Origin: Neomelitea salexigens DSM 19753
Lineage (GTDB): Bacteria > Pseudomonadota > Gammaproteobacteria > Pseudomonadales > Spongiibacteraceae
Assembly (NCBI RefSeq): GCF_000422345.1
Contig: NZ_AULP01000001.1
Span: forward strand, 496,001 to 560,000
DNA length: 64,000 nucleotides
Direction: 5' to 3'
The first letter of the stretch is position 1, and every line of letters begins with the position of its first letter. A model generated the notes under the pieces. It did no database searches. It was not told where the DNA came from and saw only the letters and a program-made list of their open reading frames with translations. Shown here piece by piece: positions 1 through 7,502 of the stretch. A program made the translations under genes and the position numbers.

Positions 1-845
1 CTTTCAACGAGCACGAGCTGATTAAGGCCTTCCGCGACCAGCAAGTGACGGCGATCAGCATGGAGATGATTCCACGCAGCACGCGCTCACAAAAAATGGA
101 CGCGCTCAGCTCGCAGGCCAGCCTGGCTGGTTATGTGATGGTGCTGCTGGCAACCACTAAACTGCCACGTATCCTGCCAATGATGATGACGCCAGCCGGT
201 ACATTGAAGCCCGCTACCGTATTCATCATCGGTGCCGGTGTTGCCGGTCTGCAAGCTATTGCCACTGCAAAACGCCTGGGCGCCAAAGTCGTTGCCTTTG
301 ATACCCGCGACGTCGTTGCTGAGCAGGTTCGTTCGCTGGGCGGCAAGTTCCTCGAAATCGACCTCGGTGAAACCGGGCAAACCAAAGATGGTTATGCTGT
401 CGAGCTCACCGAAGAGCAGCGTCAACTGCAGCTCGAAGGTCAGAAGAAACAGATTGCCGAGTCCGACATCGTTATTACCACTGCCCAGGTATTCGGTCGC
501 AAGCCGCCTGTACTGGTCACCAAAGACATGGTTGCTGGCATGAAGCCCGGCAGCGTGATTGTCGATATGGCCGCGGAAACCGGCGGTAACGTCGAAGGCT
601 CTGTAGCCGGCGAAACCGTTGAAGTGGACGGCGTAACAATCATTGGTAACGGCAACTGGGCTAACTACGTTAGCCGCGACGCCAGCCAAATGTACTCATC
701 CAACCTTTTCAACTTGGTTGACGAAGGCTGGGATAAAGAAAAACAAGCGATGGTTATCGACTTCGAAAACGACATTCTGCAAGGCTGTGTAATCACTCAT
801 AGCGGCGAAATCGTTAACGACACCATCAAAAACCTGATTAAGTAG
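1..845 (+). CDS. pntA: NAD(P) transhydrogenase subunit alpha part 1 (PntAa), 5'-truncated
   Basis: The reading frame is open from base 3, so the N-terminus lies outside the window; about 280 residues remain. This is the soluble NAD(H)-binding subunit of the proton-pumping transhydrogenase, which passes hydride between NADH and NADP+ at the inner membrane. The Rossmann fingerprint IIGAGVAGLQA and the stretch RSLGGKFLEI are typical, as is the end region VIDMAAETGGNVEGS. The subunit is split: the membrane part follows as a separate small gene 9 bases later, after a clear AGGAG site, and pntB completes the complex. The three-gene form is common in alphaproteobacteria and many marine gammaproteobacteria. 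Confidence 0.95.
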   Translation, partial: FNEHELIKAFRDQQVTAISMEMIPRSTRSQKMDALSSQASLAGYVMVLLATTKLPRILPMMMTPAGTLKPATVFIIGAGVAGLQAIATAKRLGAKVVAFDTRDVVAEQVRSLGGKFLEIDLGETGQTKDGYAVELTEEQRQLQLEGQKKQIAESDIVITTAQVFGRKPPVLVTKDMVAGMKPGSVIVDMAAETGGNVEGSVAGETVEVDGVTIIGNGNWANYVSRDASQMYSSNLFNLVDEGWDKEKQAMVIDFENDILQGCVITHSGEIVNDTIKNLIK

Positions 846-854
846 GAGACAAAG

Positions 855-1139
855 ATGGAAATTGTATTTCTTGCTTTCATCTTGATGCTGTCGATATTTC
901 TCGGCTTCGAGCTGATCAACAAAGTACCCGCAACGCTGCACACTCCGCTGATGTCGGGCTCAAACGCTATTTCTGGGATCACCCTGGTCGGTGCACTGAC
1001 CTCGGCAGGTGCCGAGCACACCCAGCTGGCAACCGTTCTTGGTACTGCCGCTGTCGCGTTTGCCACCATCAACGTTATCGGCGGCTATATGGTTACCGAC
1101 CGTATGCTGGCCATGTTTAAGAAAAAAGAGGACGCATAA
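855..1139 (+). CDS. pntAb: NAD(P) transhydrogenase subunit alpha part 2 (PntAb)
   Basis: A 94-residue membrane protein with about three hydrophobic segments, matching the size of the separate membrane portion of the alpha subunit (the region fused to the C-terminus of PntA in E. coli). The sequence around residues 25-60 (HTPLMSGSNAISGITLVGAL) is the recognisable transhydrogenase motif. It starts at ATG after AGGAGACAAAG and ends three bases before pntB. With PntB it forms the proton channel in the cytoplasmic membrane. Identification rests on this motif and on its position between pntA and pntB. Confidence 0.95.
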   Translation: MEIVFLAFILMLSIFLGFELINKVPATLHTPLMSGSNAISGITLVGALTSAGAEHTQLATVLGTAAVAFATINVIGGYMVTDRMLAMFKKKEDA

Positions 1140-1142
1140 ACC

Positions 1143-2510
1143 ATGGGTACTGAATTGCTGGTCAATCTGTCCTATGTGGCAGCGGCCGTACTGTTTATTT
1201 TTGGCCTTAAAATGCTGGGCTCACCCGCCACAGCACGTAAAGGTAACTTTGTATCAGCGGTAGGTATGTTTATCGCTGTGGTCGTCACCTTGCTCGACCA
1301 AAGCATTATCGATTACAAGTGGATCGCGGTGGGTATCGCGGTTGGCGGTATTATCGGCGCCGTTGTTGCGCGCTCTGTCGCCATGACGTCAATGCCTGAG
1401 ATGGTTGCTCTGTTTAACGGCTTTGGCGGTATCGCCAGTTTGCTGGTTGGCTGGGCCGCTCTGTACGGCATGGACGCTAGCACCTTCCAAATGGTCACGA
1501 TCGTTCTGTCGATCCTGATCGGTGGCATCACTTTCACTGGCTCTTTGATTGCCTACGGCAAGCTGAGCGAGAGAATGCCTGGGCGTCCACTGGTATTTGC
1601 TGGCCAGCGCTTTTTCAACATCGCGCTGATTATTGCCATCATTGCTTGCTCAGTATTGTTTGCTATGAATCCCGACGTAAGCCTTTACCTCTACTTGGTA
1701 ATCGGCCTGTCGTGTTTGCTGGGTGTCATGCTGGTAATCCCCATCGGCGGTGCCGATATGCCAGTGGTTATCTCCCTGCTTAACAGCTACTCAGGCCTTG
1801 CAGCCTGTGCCGCGGGTTTCGCGATCAACAACATCATCCTGATCGTCGCCGGTTCGCTGGTTGGCGCAAGTGGTATCATCCTGACTCAAATCATGTGTAA
1901 AGCCATGAACCGTTCACTGAGCAATGTATTGTTCAGCGGCTTCAGTGCTGTTGCAGGTGGTGGTGGCGCTGCCAAAATTGAAGGCGAAGCCAAGGCCATG
2001 TCAGCAGACGATGCCTACTACGTTCTGGAAGCCGCTTCTAGCGTGGTGATTGTTCCCGGTTACGGTATGGCCGTTGCCCAGGCACAGCACGTGGTTAAAG
2101 AGCTTCAAGAAATCTTGGAAAAGAACGGCGCGGAAGTGGTTTACGCCATTCACCCGGTTGCCGGCCGTATGCCTGGCCACATGAACGTGCTGCTGGCCGA
2201 AGCGGATGTCTCTTACGACTTGCTGCTGGAAATGGACGCCGTGAACCCACGCATGGAAACTTTCGATGTTGCCATCGTTATCGGTGCTAATGACGTGGTT
2301 AACCCCGCCGCCCGCGAGATGGAAGGTAGCCCGATTTACGGCATGCCTGTTATCAACGTCGACATGGCGCGCAACGTATTCGTTATGAAGCGTTCTATGG
2401 CTTCCGGTTTTGCCGGCATCGACAACCCACTGTTCTTCAAAGAGAACACGCGGATGTTGTTCGGCGACGCCAAGGAAATGCTAAGCAATATCATCAAAGC
2501 GTTCAGCTAA
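1143..2510 (+). CDS. pntB: NAD(P) transhydrogenase subunit beta (PntB)
   Basis: 455 residues, normal for PntB. The N-terminal half has eight or nine membrane segments; the C-terminal half is the NADP(H)-binding domain III with VPGYGMAVAQAQ (glycine-rich loop), HPVAGRMPGHMNVLLAEA and VIGANDVVNPAA. It is the last gene of the operon and is followed 14 bases later by a strong hairpin terminator. Together with PntAa and PntAb it couples the proton gradient to NADPH formation. Confidence 0.97.
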   Translation: MGTELLVNLSYVAAAVLFIFGLKMLGSPATARKGNFVSAVGMFIAVVVTLLDQSIIDYKWIAVGIAVGGIIGAVVARSVAMTSMPEMVALFNGFGGIASLLVGWAALYGMDASTFQMVTIVLSILIGGITFTGSLIAYGKLSERMPGRPLVFAGQRFFNIALIIAIIACSVLFAMNPDVSLYLYLVIGLSCLLGVMLVIPIGGADMPVVISLLNSYSGLAACAAGFAINNIILIVAGSLVGASGIILTQIMCKAMNRSLSNVLFSGFSAVAGGGGAAKIEGEAKAMSADDAYYVLEAASSVVIVPGYGMAVAQAQHVVKELQEILEKNGAEVVYAIHPVAGRMPGHMNVLLAEADVSYDLLLEMDAVNPRMETFDVAIVIGANDVVNPAAREMEGSPIYGMPVINVDMARNVFVMKRSMASGFAGIDNPLFFKENTRMLFGDAKEMLSNIIKAFS

Positions 2511-2524
2511 GTTCTGAGGCAATG

Positions 2525-2562
2525 AAAAAAGGGCGACTGCTTAGCAGTCGCCCTTTTTTTTA
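2525..2562 (+). terminator. Rho-independent terminator of pnt operon (bidirectional)
   Basis: Perfect stem GGGCGACTGC/GCAGTCGCCC with loop TTA at 2531-2553, with AAAAAA before and TTTTTTTT after it. Because both flanks are homopolymeric it can also stop the leftward ohrR transcript that ends at 2610. Confidence 0.93.
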
Positions 2563-2609
2563 CCCTCATTACCACCAGCGCAATAATCGCGAACTAGCGC
2601 CTATTAACG

Positions 2610-3083
2610 CTAATTGCCCTCTAGCGTTTGTTTTAGATCTGGCAGAACCTCATTGAGCATTTCGCGCAGCGCAACTAACTTTTCCAGAGATACCCCTGAC
2701 GACTGCAACAGCTCCCACGGCACACAGGCGCAGCGGTCTCGCAATGCCTTTCCCGCCAGGGTGAGGTGCACCATCACCTGTCGCTCGTCCTGACCATCGC
2801 GCTGACGGCTAATATACCCCTGCTGTTCCAAACGCTTAAGCAATGGCGTCAAGGTATTGGTATTGAGTATTGCCCTGCGGCTGATCGTTTTGACGGGGCA
2901 TGGTGCCTCTTCCCACAGGATCATCAATACGATGTACTGGGGGTAGGTAATACCCAGCGGCTCCAGGCGGTCTTTATACAAGCGCGTCACTAAGCGCGAT
3001 GCCGCATACAGCGGGAAGCACAACTGATTGTCGAGCTTTAGCTCCTCGGGCATACTTTCCTGAAAGCCGGCGTCGTCGGACAT
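2610..3083 (-). CDS. ohrR: MarR-family regulator, OhrR type
   Basis: 157 residues with the MarR winged helix (recognition region NTNTLTPLLKRLEQQGY, wing QRDGQDERQVMVHLT). The N-terminal LCFPLYAASR carries Cys22, at the place of the peroxide-sensing cysteine of OhrR, and Cys118 and Cys120 lie where 2-Cys OhrR proteins have their resolving cysteine. OhrR represses peroxide-defence genes until the sensor cysteine is oxidised. The peroxidase gene immediately upstream on the same strand (12 bases away) is a natural target, although OhrR usually controls ohr, which is not in this window. Family assignment is strong; the sensing chemistry is inferred. Confidence 0.85.
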   Translation of the reverse strand: MSDDAGFQESMPEELKLDNQLCFPLYAASRLVTRLYKDRLEPLGITYPQYIVLMILWEEAPCPVKTISRRAILNTNTLTPLLKRLEQQGYISRQRDGQDERQVMVHLTLAGKALRDRCACVPWELLQSSGVSLEKLVALREMLNEVLPDLKQTLEGN

Positions 3084-3094
3084 CTTCTACCTCG

Positions 3095-3577
3095 TTAGGC
3101 CTGTAGCGCAGCTTCAATATCGGCCTCTAGCTGCTCGGGCTTTGTTGTTGGGGAATAACGCTTAATGGGCTGCCCATCTTTACCCACTAAGAACTTAGTA
3201 AAGTTCCATTTTACTGCATTCGTCAAAGTGCCAGGAGCCGCCTTTTTCAAATAAGCGAATAATGGGTGCGCGCCCTTACCATTGACCTCAATTTTCTCGG
3301 TAATGGGAAAACTCACGCCGTAATTGATGAGGCAGTTGCCCTGAATTGCCTCAGAATCACCCGGCTCCTGGTTGGCAAATTGGTTACAAGGCGAACCAAT
3401 AATCACCAGCCCCTTATCTGCATATTTATCATAGAGTGCCTGCAAGCCTTCATATTGCGGGGTTAAGCCGCACTTACTGGCGGTATTCACCACCAGTACA
3501 ACCTTGCCCGCGTAACCGGCCAGGTTCATTTCTTTGCCCTGCAGGCTATTAATTGTGAAATCATAAAGACTACTCAT
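3095..3577 (-). CDS. Glutathione peroxidase family protein (thioredoxin-type)
   Basis: 160 residues from the ATG at 3577, chosen because AGGAAAG lies just upstream and the family N-terminus begins there; an in-frame start at 3616 would add 13 unrelated residues. The catalytic motif is NTASKCG with Cys36 (not selenocysteine), Gln70 in NQEPG, and the WNFTKF motif provides the remaining tetrad residues. Cys82 in NCLINYGVSFP matches the resolving cysteine of yeast Gpx3 (C36/C82), so thioredoxin is the likely reductant. The usual GFPCNQF reads GSPCNQF here. It probably reduces lipid or organic hydroperoxides in the cytoplasm, co-transcribed with the OhrR-like regulator. Confidence 0.92.
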   Translation of the reverse strand: MSSLYDFTINSLQGKEMNLAGYAGKVVLVVNTASKCGLTPQYEGLQALYDKYADKGLVIIGSPCNQFANQEPGDSEAIQGNCLINYGVSFPITEKIEVNGKGAHPLFAYLKKAAPGTLTNAVKWNFTKFLVGKDGQPIKRYSPTTKPEQLEADIEAALQA

Positions 3578-3676
3578 AATCTTACTTTCCTCGCATAAGG
3601 GGCTACGCTTATACATAGCCTAAAAATCAAACAACATCACGATTATATCGCGCGCGACATATTTTGCCAGCAAAAT

Positions 3677-3703
3677 TAAAGTTCCGCGATGACGCGCCGT
3701 TAA
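3677..3703 (+). promoter_or_regulatory. Sigma-28 (FliA) promoter
   Basis: TAAAGTTC, 11-base spacer, GCCGTTAA. This is 7/8 of the -35 and 7/8 of the -10 enterobacterial sigma-28 consensus (TAAAGTTT-N11-GCCGATAA) at exact spacing, 47 bases ahead of the FliK-like gene. Confidence 0.85.
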
Positions 3704-3750
3704 CATGACTGTCGGCCGCCTATAATCCCTTAACGCAACCAGGTCCCGGT

Positions 3751-5082
3751 ATGGTGATCATCAATCCTACCCACAACACCCAGCCCGCCGCCCTTCTGCG
3801 CCCCGCAGGCCCTGCCCCCGTGCTCGCACCGGACCGAGTGATGAACGCGGTGGTACTGGGGGAGCGCGCTCAGCATTTATACGAGCTTGCGTCGGGTAGC
3901 TTGCGGATGATGGCCGAAAGTCAGACGCCACTGAGAAAAGGCGAACAACTCCAGCTTCAAGTCGTCGGCCGAGACGCGCAACAGCGCCCGGAGCTGCGAA
4001 TTATGCAGCGCGGCGACGTGAATATCGCACCCATTCTTCGCGACCGCCTGCCGCAGCAACAGGGCTTGAACCAGTTAATGGCCACCCTCAGCCAGCTCAG
4101 CCAGCAGCTATCACCGTCTGTGCAAAAGTTGCTGGCGCCCGTATTGGCTAGCATTCCCCACCGCAAACAACTCGGCGACGGTGAGCGCGTTAAAACAGCG
4201 CTGCAAAATAGCGGCCAGTTTTTTGAGGCAAAGCTGCTAAAAAATGCGCCAAGAAACCTCGATTTCAAAGCGGCACTCTTGAAGCTAGCCGCGCAACTCG
4301 ACCAACAAGCCGCCGCACCACCGAAAGCGCCACTCGCCAAAAGCTACCCCCCACCAACAGCAGCGATAGCAGGAAAAGCGACCGGAGATGCTTCAAGCCC
4401 GCAGCCCGGAGCCAACATCGCCACCAAAGCAGCGCCGCCCCCACTTTCACCGCCTAGCGCGCCCCTACCACGCAATGAGGGCAACCGCGCCTACCAAGGC
4501 ACATTGAGCGCGAGCAAAACGGCCGACCTCCCCGGGCAGCTTTCCCCCCAGCCACGAACCCCACCGACCACCGGTAAGCAGCAAGACATAACTCAGCAGG
4601 GGCTGCTTCGCGACGTTCGCGGCGCTCTGGCCCGGCTGGATGTGCAGCAACTGGTGCAACTGCAAACCGGCCGAGAGGCAACCGGAGTGATCGAACTGCC
4701 GATCAAGGACCACGACGGCATCGATATTTGGCAATTTCAGTTTCAGCCGCCCAGGCAGCGAGACGCAGGCGAAACACCCCAGCACCCGCATGCTCCCGGA
4801 GATGACAATCAACAACGCGGTTGGGCCCTGAATTTGTGCTTTGACCTTCCCGGCCTCGGCGCGATGAAAGTGACGCTCGCAGAAGTAAACCAACAACTCG
4901 AGATACGTTTCACCGCCAGCAACGCCGAAACCCTGGCGCTGTTAAAACGGCATCAGCATGCACTCCGGGAACAATTACAAAATCAGGAAGTGCCCATTGC
5001 CGATATCGTTTGCCAGTGCGGAAACCCCAGCGCGTCAGGCAGCCGTTCATTCGCGTCTTCTCTACTGGATGACCACGCATGA
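3751..5082 (+). CDS. Flagellar hook-length control (FliK-like) protein
   Basis: 443 residues: a low-complexity Pro/Ala/Gln-rich middle (about 190-280) and a C-terminal Flg_hook-like domain (about 300-420; GWALNLCFDLPGLGAMKVTLAEV). It is a second FliK homologue, distinct from fliK at 16259-17449. Its stop overlaps the next gene by four bases (ATGA), and that gene resembles the FlhB C-terminal domain, the normal partner of FliK, so the pair looks like a duplicated FliK/FlhB-CC switch module. Equivalent pairs are known in other gammaproteobacteria and in Bacillus (ylqG/ylqH), mostly of unknown role. A good sigma-28 promoter lies upstream. Confidence 0.8.
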   Translation: MVIINPTHNTQPAALLRPAGPAPVLAPDRVMNAVVLGERAQHLYELASGSLRMMAESQTPLRKGEQLQLQVVGRDAQQRPELRIMQRGDVNIAPILRDRLPQQQGLNQLMATLSQLSQQLSPSVQKLLAPVLASIPHRKQLGDGERVKTALQNSGQFFEAKLLKNAPRNLDFKAALLKLAAQLDQQAAAPPKAPLAKSYPPPTAAIAGKATGDASSPQPGANIATKAAPPPLSPPSAPLPRNEGNRAYQGTLSASKTADLPGQLSPQPRTPPTTGKQQDITQQGLLRDVRGALARLDVQQLVQLQTGREATGVIELPIKDHDGIDIWQFQFQPPRQRDAGETPQHPHAPGDDNQQRGWALNLCFDLPGLGAMKVTLAEVNQQLEIRFTASNAETLALLKRHQHALREQLQNQEVPIADIVCQCGNPSASGSRSFASSLLDDHA

Positions 5083-5417
5083 GCGCACAGGATAACCACG
5101 GCAGTATCGCCGTCTCCCTCCATTACGACGGCAGTAATGCCCCCACTGTCAGCGCCAAAGGCGAAGGCAGCGTCGCGGCGAAGATTCTTGCGTTAGCCGA
5201 GGAAAATGATGTTCCCATCTACCAAGATACACAGCTCTTGCAGCTGCTTAGCAGAGTGGATCTAGATAGCGAAGTGCCGCCTTTCATGTACGTGGCCGTG
5301 GCGGAAATCATCGCCTTTGCCTACCGCCTGAAGGGGCAAGTGCCTAAGGATTACTACTACCGTCACGACAGCGGGGCAGTCTATCAGGCAGAGAACGACA
5401 GCGAACGCGAGCCTTAG
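5079..5417 (+). CDS. FlhB C-terminal-domain paralogue (EscU/YscU/HrcU family, FlhX-like)
   Basis: 112 residues that align with FlhB only after its autocleavage site. Compare KGEGSVAAKILALAEENDV here with KGADQVAARIRELAKDNAV in FlhB of this window, and EVPPFMYVAVAEIIAFAYRL with EIPAGLYLAVAQILTYVYQL. The NPTH cleavage tetrapeptide is absent (DNHGSIAVSLHYD), and there are no membrane segments. It therefore resembles a free FlhB-CC fragment. The Helicobacter pylori homologue FlhX (HP1575) can replace that fragment of FlhB. Translationally coupled to the FliK-like gene; its last bases overlap the convergent DUF2802 gene. Confidence 0.85.
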   Translation: MSAQDNHGSIAVSLHYDGSNAPTVSAKGEGSVAAKILALAEENDVPIYQDTQLLQLLSRVDLDSEVPPFMYVAVAEIIAFAYRLKGQVPKDYYYRHDSGAVYQAENDSEREP

Positions 5418-5839
5418 CGCGAACTGCGCATGGCTGCAATTAACTCCGCTTCGGAGCGACTAACGCCGCAACGCTCGACCAATGCCTGGACATCGAGTCC
5501 CTGGTCGGCCATGCGAATCGCCTGTTGGTAAAAGCGCGGATCGCGCTTTTCACTTTCGATCTGCTGCTGGCGATGCCCCACCAACTCTAAGTATTCTTCG
5601 AGCGCCAATACCCGCTCACCGAGAACCGACAGCGCACTGGCCTGGTCATCGATTTTACGTTGCAGACCGCCGATCTCCTCACGCAAGGCCAGCTCGATTT
5701 GTTCAGCCTTAGAGCGCCGCCCCTGCCATAGGTAAAGCAGAATGGCCGCACCGGCCACGCTCATTAAAATGCCTAACACCGTCAGGTCATCCAACTGACT
5801 AAACCAGGCGACCAACATTGCTTGTGGAGCTTCTTGCAT
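5414..5839 (-). CDS. DUF2802 protein, FipA-like polar flagellum determinant
   Basis: 141 residues: one N-terminal membrane helix (about 18-38), a coiled coil (about 43-95) and a C-terminal DUF2802 segment ending RCGVSRSEAELIAAM. FipA proteins of Vibrio, Pseudomonas and Shewanella have this architecture, and they bind FlhF to place the single polar flagellum; Gly, Glu and Leu residues in the DUF2802 part are required there and can be matched to G-x4-E-x2-L here. It lies 15 bases after fliA at the end of the fliL-flhF operon and starts at ATG after GGAGGTCGCA. Assignment to FipA is from architecture and position. Confidence 0.78.
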   Translation of the reverse strand: MQEAPQAMLVAWFSQLDDLTVLGILMSVAGAAILLYLWQGRRSKAEQIELALREEIGGLQRKIDDQASALSVLGERVLALEEYLELVGHRQQQIESEKRDPRFYQQAIRMADQGLDVQALVERCGVSRSEAELIAAMRSSR

Positions 5840-5854
5840 TGCGACCTCCGCGTC

Positions 5855-6580
5855 CTATGCTGCCAGCCAATCGCCAAGGCGGCTTTTTAATCGCACGACC
5901 GCCTGACTATGAATTTGGCAGACACGCGACTCGCTCACTTCCAAGACCTCACCAATTTCTTTCAAGTTAAGGCCCTTGTCGTAATACAGCGCCATAACCA
6001 GCTTCTCTCGCTCTGGCAGGGCGTCAATCTGAGAAGCCAAGGCGCGCTGTAAGCCTTCATCCTCAAGGTCGCGCAGCGGGTTATCATCCAACTCAGCATC
6101 GGCACTGAATTCCTGACCGCCCTCCCCGGCTTGCTCCAGGCTAAATAAGCGCACGCCAGACGTATCGCGCAGCAGCCCGTGGTATTCGTTAATATCAATG
6201 CCCATCTCTGCGGCAATATCGGCGGCTTGGGCTTCGCGCCCCAATTTGGCTTCGGCGCGGGTCACCGCCGCTGACAGTTCGCGCAATTGGCGGCTCACCG
6301 AGCGCGGCGCCCAGGCGCCCTGGCGCATTTGGTCAATCATGGCGCCGCGAATACGAATACTCGCGTAGGTTTCGAAACTCGCCCCCTGCCCGGCTTGAAA
6401 GTGGCTGGCTGCTTCAAGCAAGCCGATCATCCCCGCCTGAATAAGGTCATCGACCTCCACACTGGCTGGCAGACGGCTAACAAGGTGATAGGCGATGCGC
6501 TTTACCAACGGCGCATGACGCGTCGCTAACTCGTCGCGATTGCCCACCTGCACATCGAGGTAAGCAGCGTGGCCACTCAC
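5855..6580 (-). CDS. fliA: RNA polymerase sigma factor FliA (sigma-28)
   Basis: 241 residues, normal for FliA. Region 2 is seen in DDLIQAGMIGLLEA and FETYASIRIRGAMIDQMR, region 3 follows at PRSVSRQLRELSAA, and region 4 ends with LNLKEIGEVLEVSESRVCQIHSQ. It starts at GTG overlapping the flhG stop (GTGA). It directs late flagellar transcription; matching promoters are present ahead of fliC, fliS, flgM and the FliK-like gene. FlgM, encoded at 41587, is its anti-sigma factor. Confidence 0.97.
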   Translation of the reverse strand: MSGHAAYLDVQVGNRDELATRHAPLVKRIAYHLVSRLPASVEVDDLIQAGMIGLLEAASHFQAGQGASFETYASIRIRGAMIDQMRQGAWAPRSVSRQLRELSAAVTRAEAKLGREAQAADIAAEMGIDINEYHGLLRDTSGVRLFSLEQAGEGGQEFSADAELDDNPLRDLEDEGLQRALASQIDALPEREKLVMALYYDKGLNLKEIGEVLEVSESRVCQIHSQAVVRLKSRLGDWLAA

Positions 6581-7404
6581 ACGGCAACTCCTCTCAGGGC
6601 CTCGGGCTGCATCATTCTATCGACGAAGAATTCTAGGTTGCCACTGGGGCCAGTTGGAATGGGCCATTTATCGACGGTTTCCGCAAGTTTGCGAAAGGCC
6701 AGCGAGGCATCGGCCCCCGGGTAGAGCTCACTCACTGCCTGCTGCTTGGCATCCGCCTTCACCAGAAAACGGTCTCGGGGGATAAAGCCTGCGTATTCCA
6801 GTGTGACATCCAAAAAGCGTTGCGCCACTTCGTTGAGGCGCTCGAAACCGTCGCGTGCCTGATCGTGGCTATCCACCATGTTACGCAGCACTTTGAAACG
6901 CTTGATGCCGGCATCGCGGCTCATCACTTTAATCAATGCATAAGCATCGGCCATCGACGTGAGCTCGTCAGTCACTACAACCAGCACATACTGGCTGGCC
7001 TGGCTAAAGGTAATCACACTGTCGGAAATGCCCGCCGCGGTATCAACAACCAACACATCGTAGTCATCGTTCAAGCCGCTGAGCGCACGAACAATGGCGC
7101 CGTGCTGGTCGCTGCCCAGCTCAGCCATTTTTTTAATGCCGGAGGCCGCAGGAATAATGGATATGCCACTGGGTCCCGGCATCAAAATATCTTGAATATC
7201 GCACTGGCCTTCCAGCACATGGGAAAGATTCCACTTCGGGCGCAAGCCGAGCATGATGTCTACATTCGCCAGGCCTAGGTCGGCATCCATCAGTAACACG
7301 CGGCGGTTGCGCCGGGCCAGCTGGCAAGCCAGGTTAACGGAAACATTGGTTTTCCCCACACCGCCCTTTCCGCTACTTACTGCAATTACTTTTACTGGGT
7401 TCAT
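6577..7404 (-). CDS. flhG: Flagellar number regulator FlhG (FleN), MinD-like ATPase
   Basis: 275 residues with deviant Walker A KGGVGKT at 13-19, MDADLGLANVDIMLGL, and the Walker B-like VLVVDTAAGIS. FlhG limits flagellum number at the pole, in part by restraining FleQ/FlrA and acting on FlhF. It sits 98 bases after flhF and overlaps fliA by four bases. In Pseudomonas FleN binds FleQ; the FleQ-like protein here lacks the FleQ N-terminal domain, so this contact may be limited to the AAA+ domain. Confidence 0.96.
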   Translation of the reverse strand: MNPVKVIAVSSGKGGVGKTNVSVNLACQLARRNRRVLLMDADLGLANVDIMLGLRPKWNLSHVLEGQCDIQDILMPGPSGISIIPAASGIKKMAELGSDQHGAIVRALSGLNDDYDVLVVDTAAGISDSVITFSQASQYVLVVVTDELTSMADAYALIKVMSRDAGIKRFKVLRNMVDSHDQARDGFERLNEVAQRFLDVTLEYAGFIPRDRFLVKADAKQQAVSELYPGADASLAFRKLAETVDKWPIPTGPSGNLEFFVDRMMQPEALRGVAV

Positions 7405-7502
7405 GTTTTGTCCTTATTGTGTCACTGAGACCTAGGCAGCACTGAGGCAATGTCCACAGCCTGCCCTAGCAACGATAGCTTGAACATCGGTATTTACCCG
7501 AG

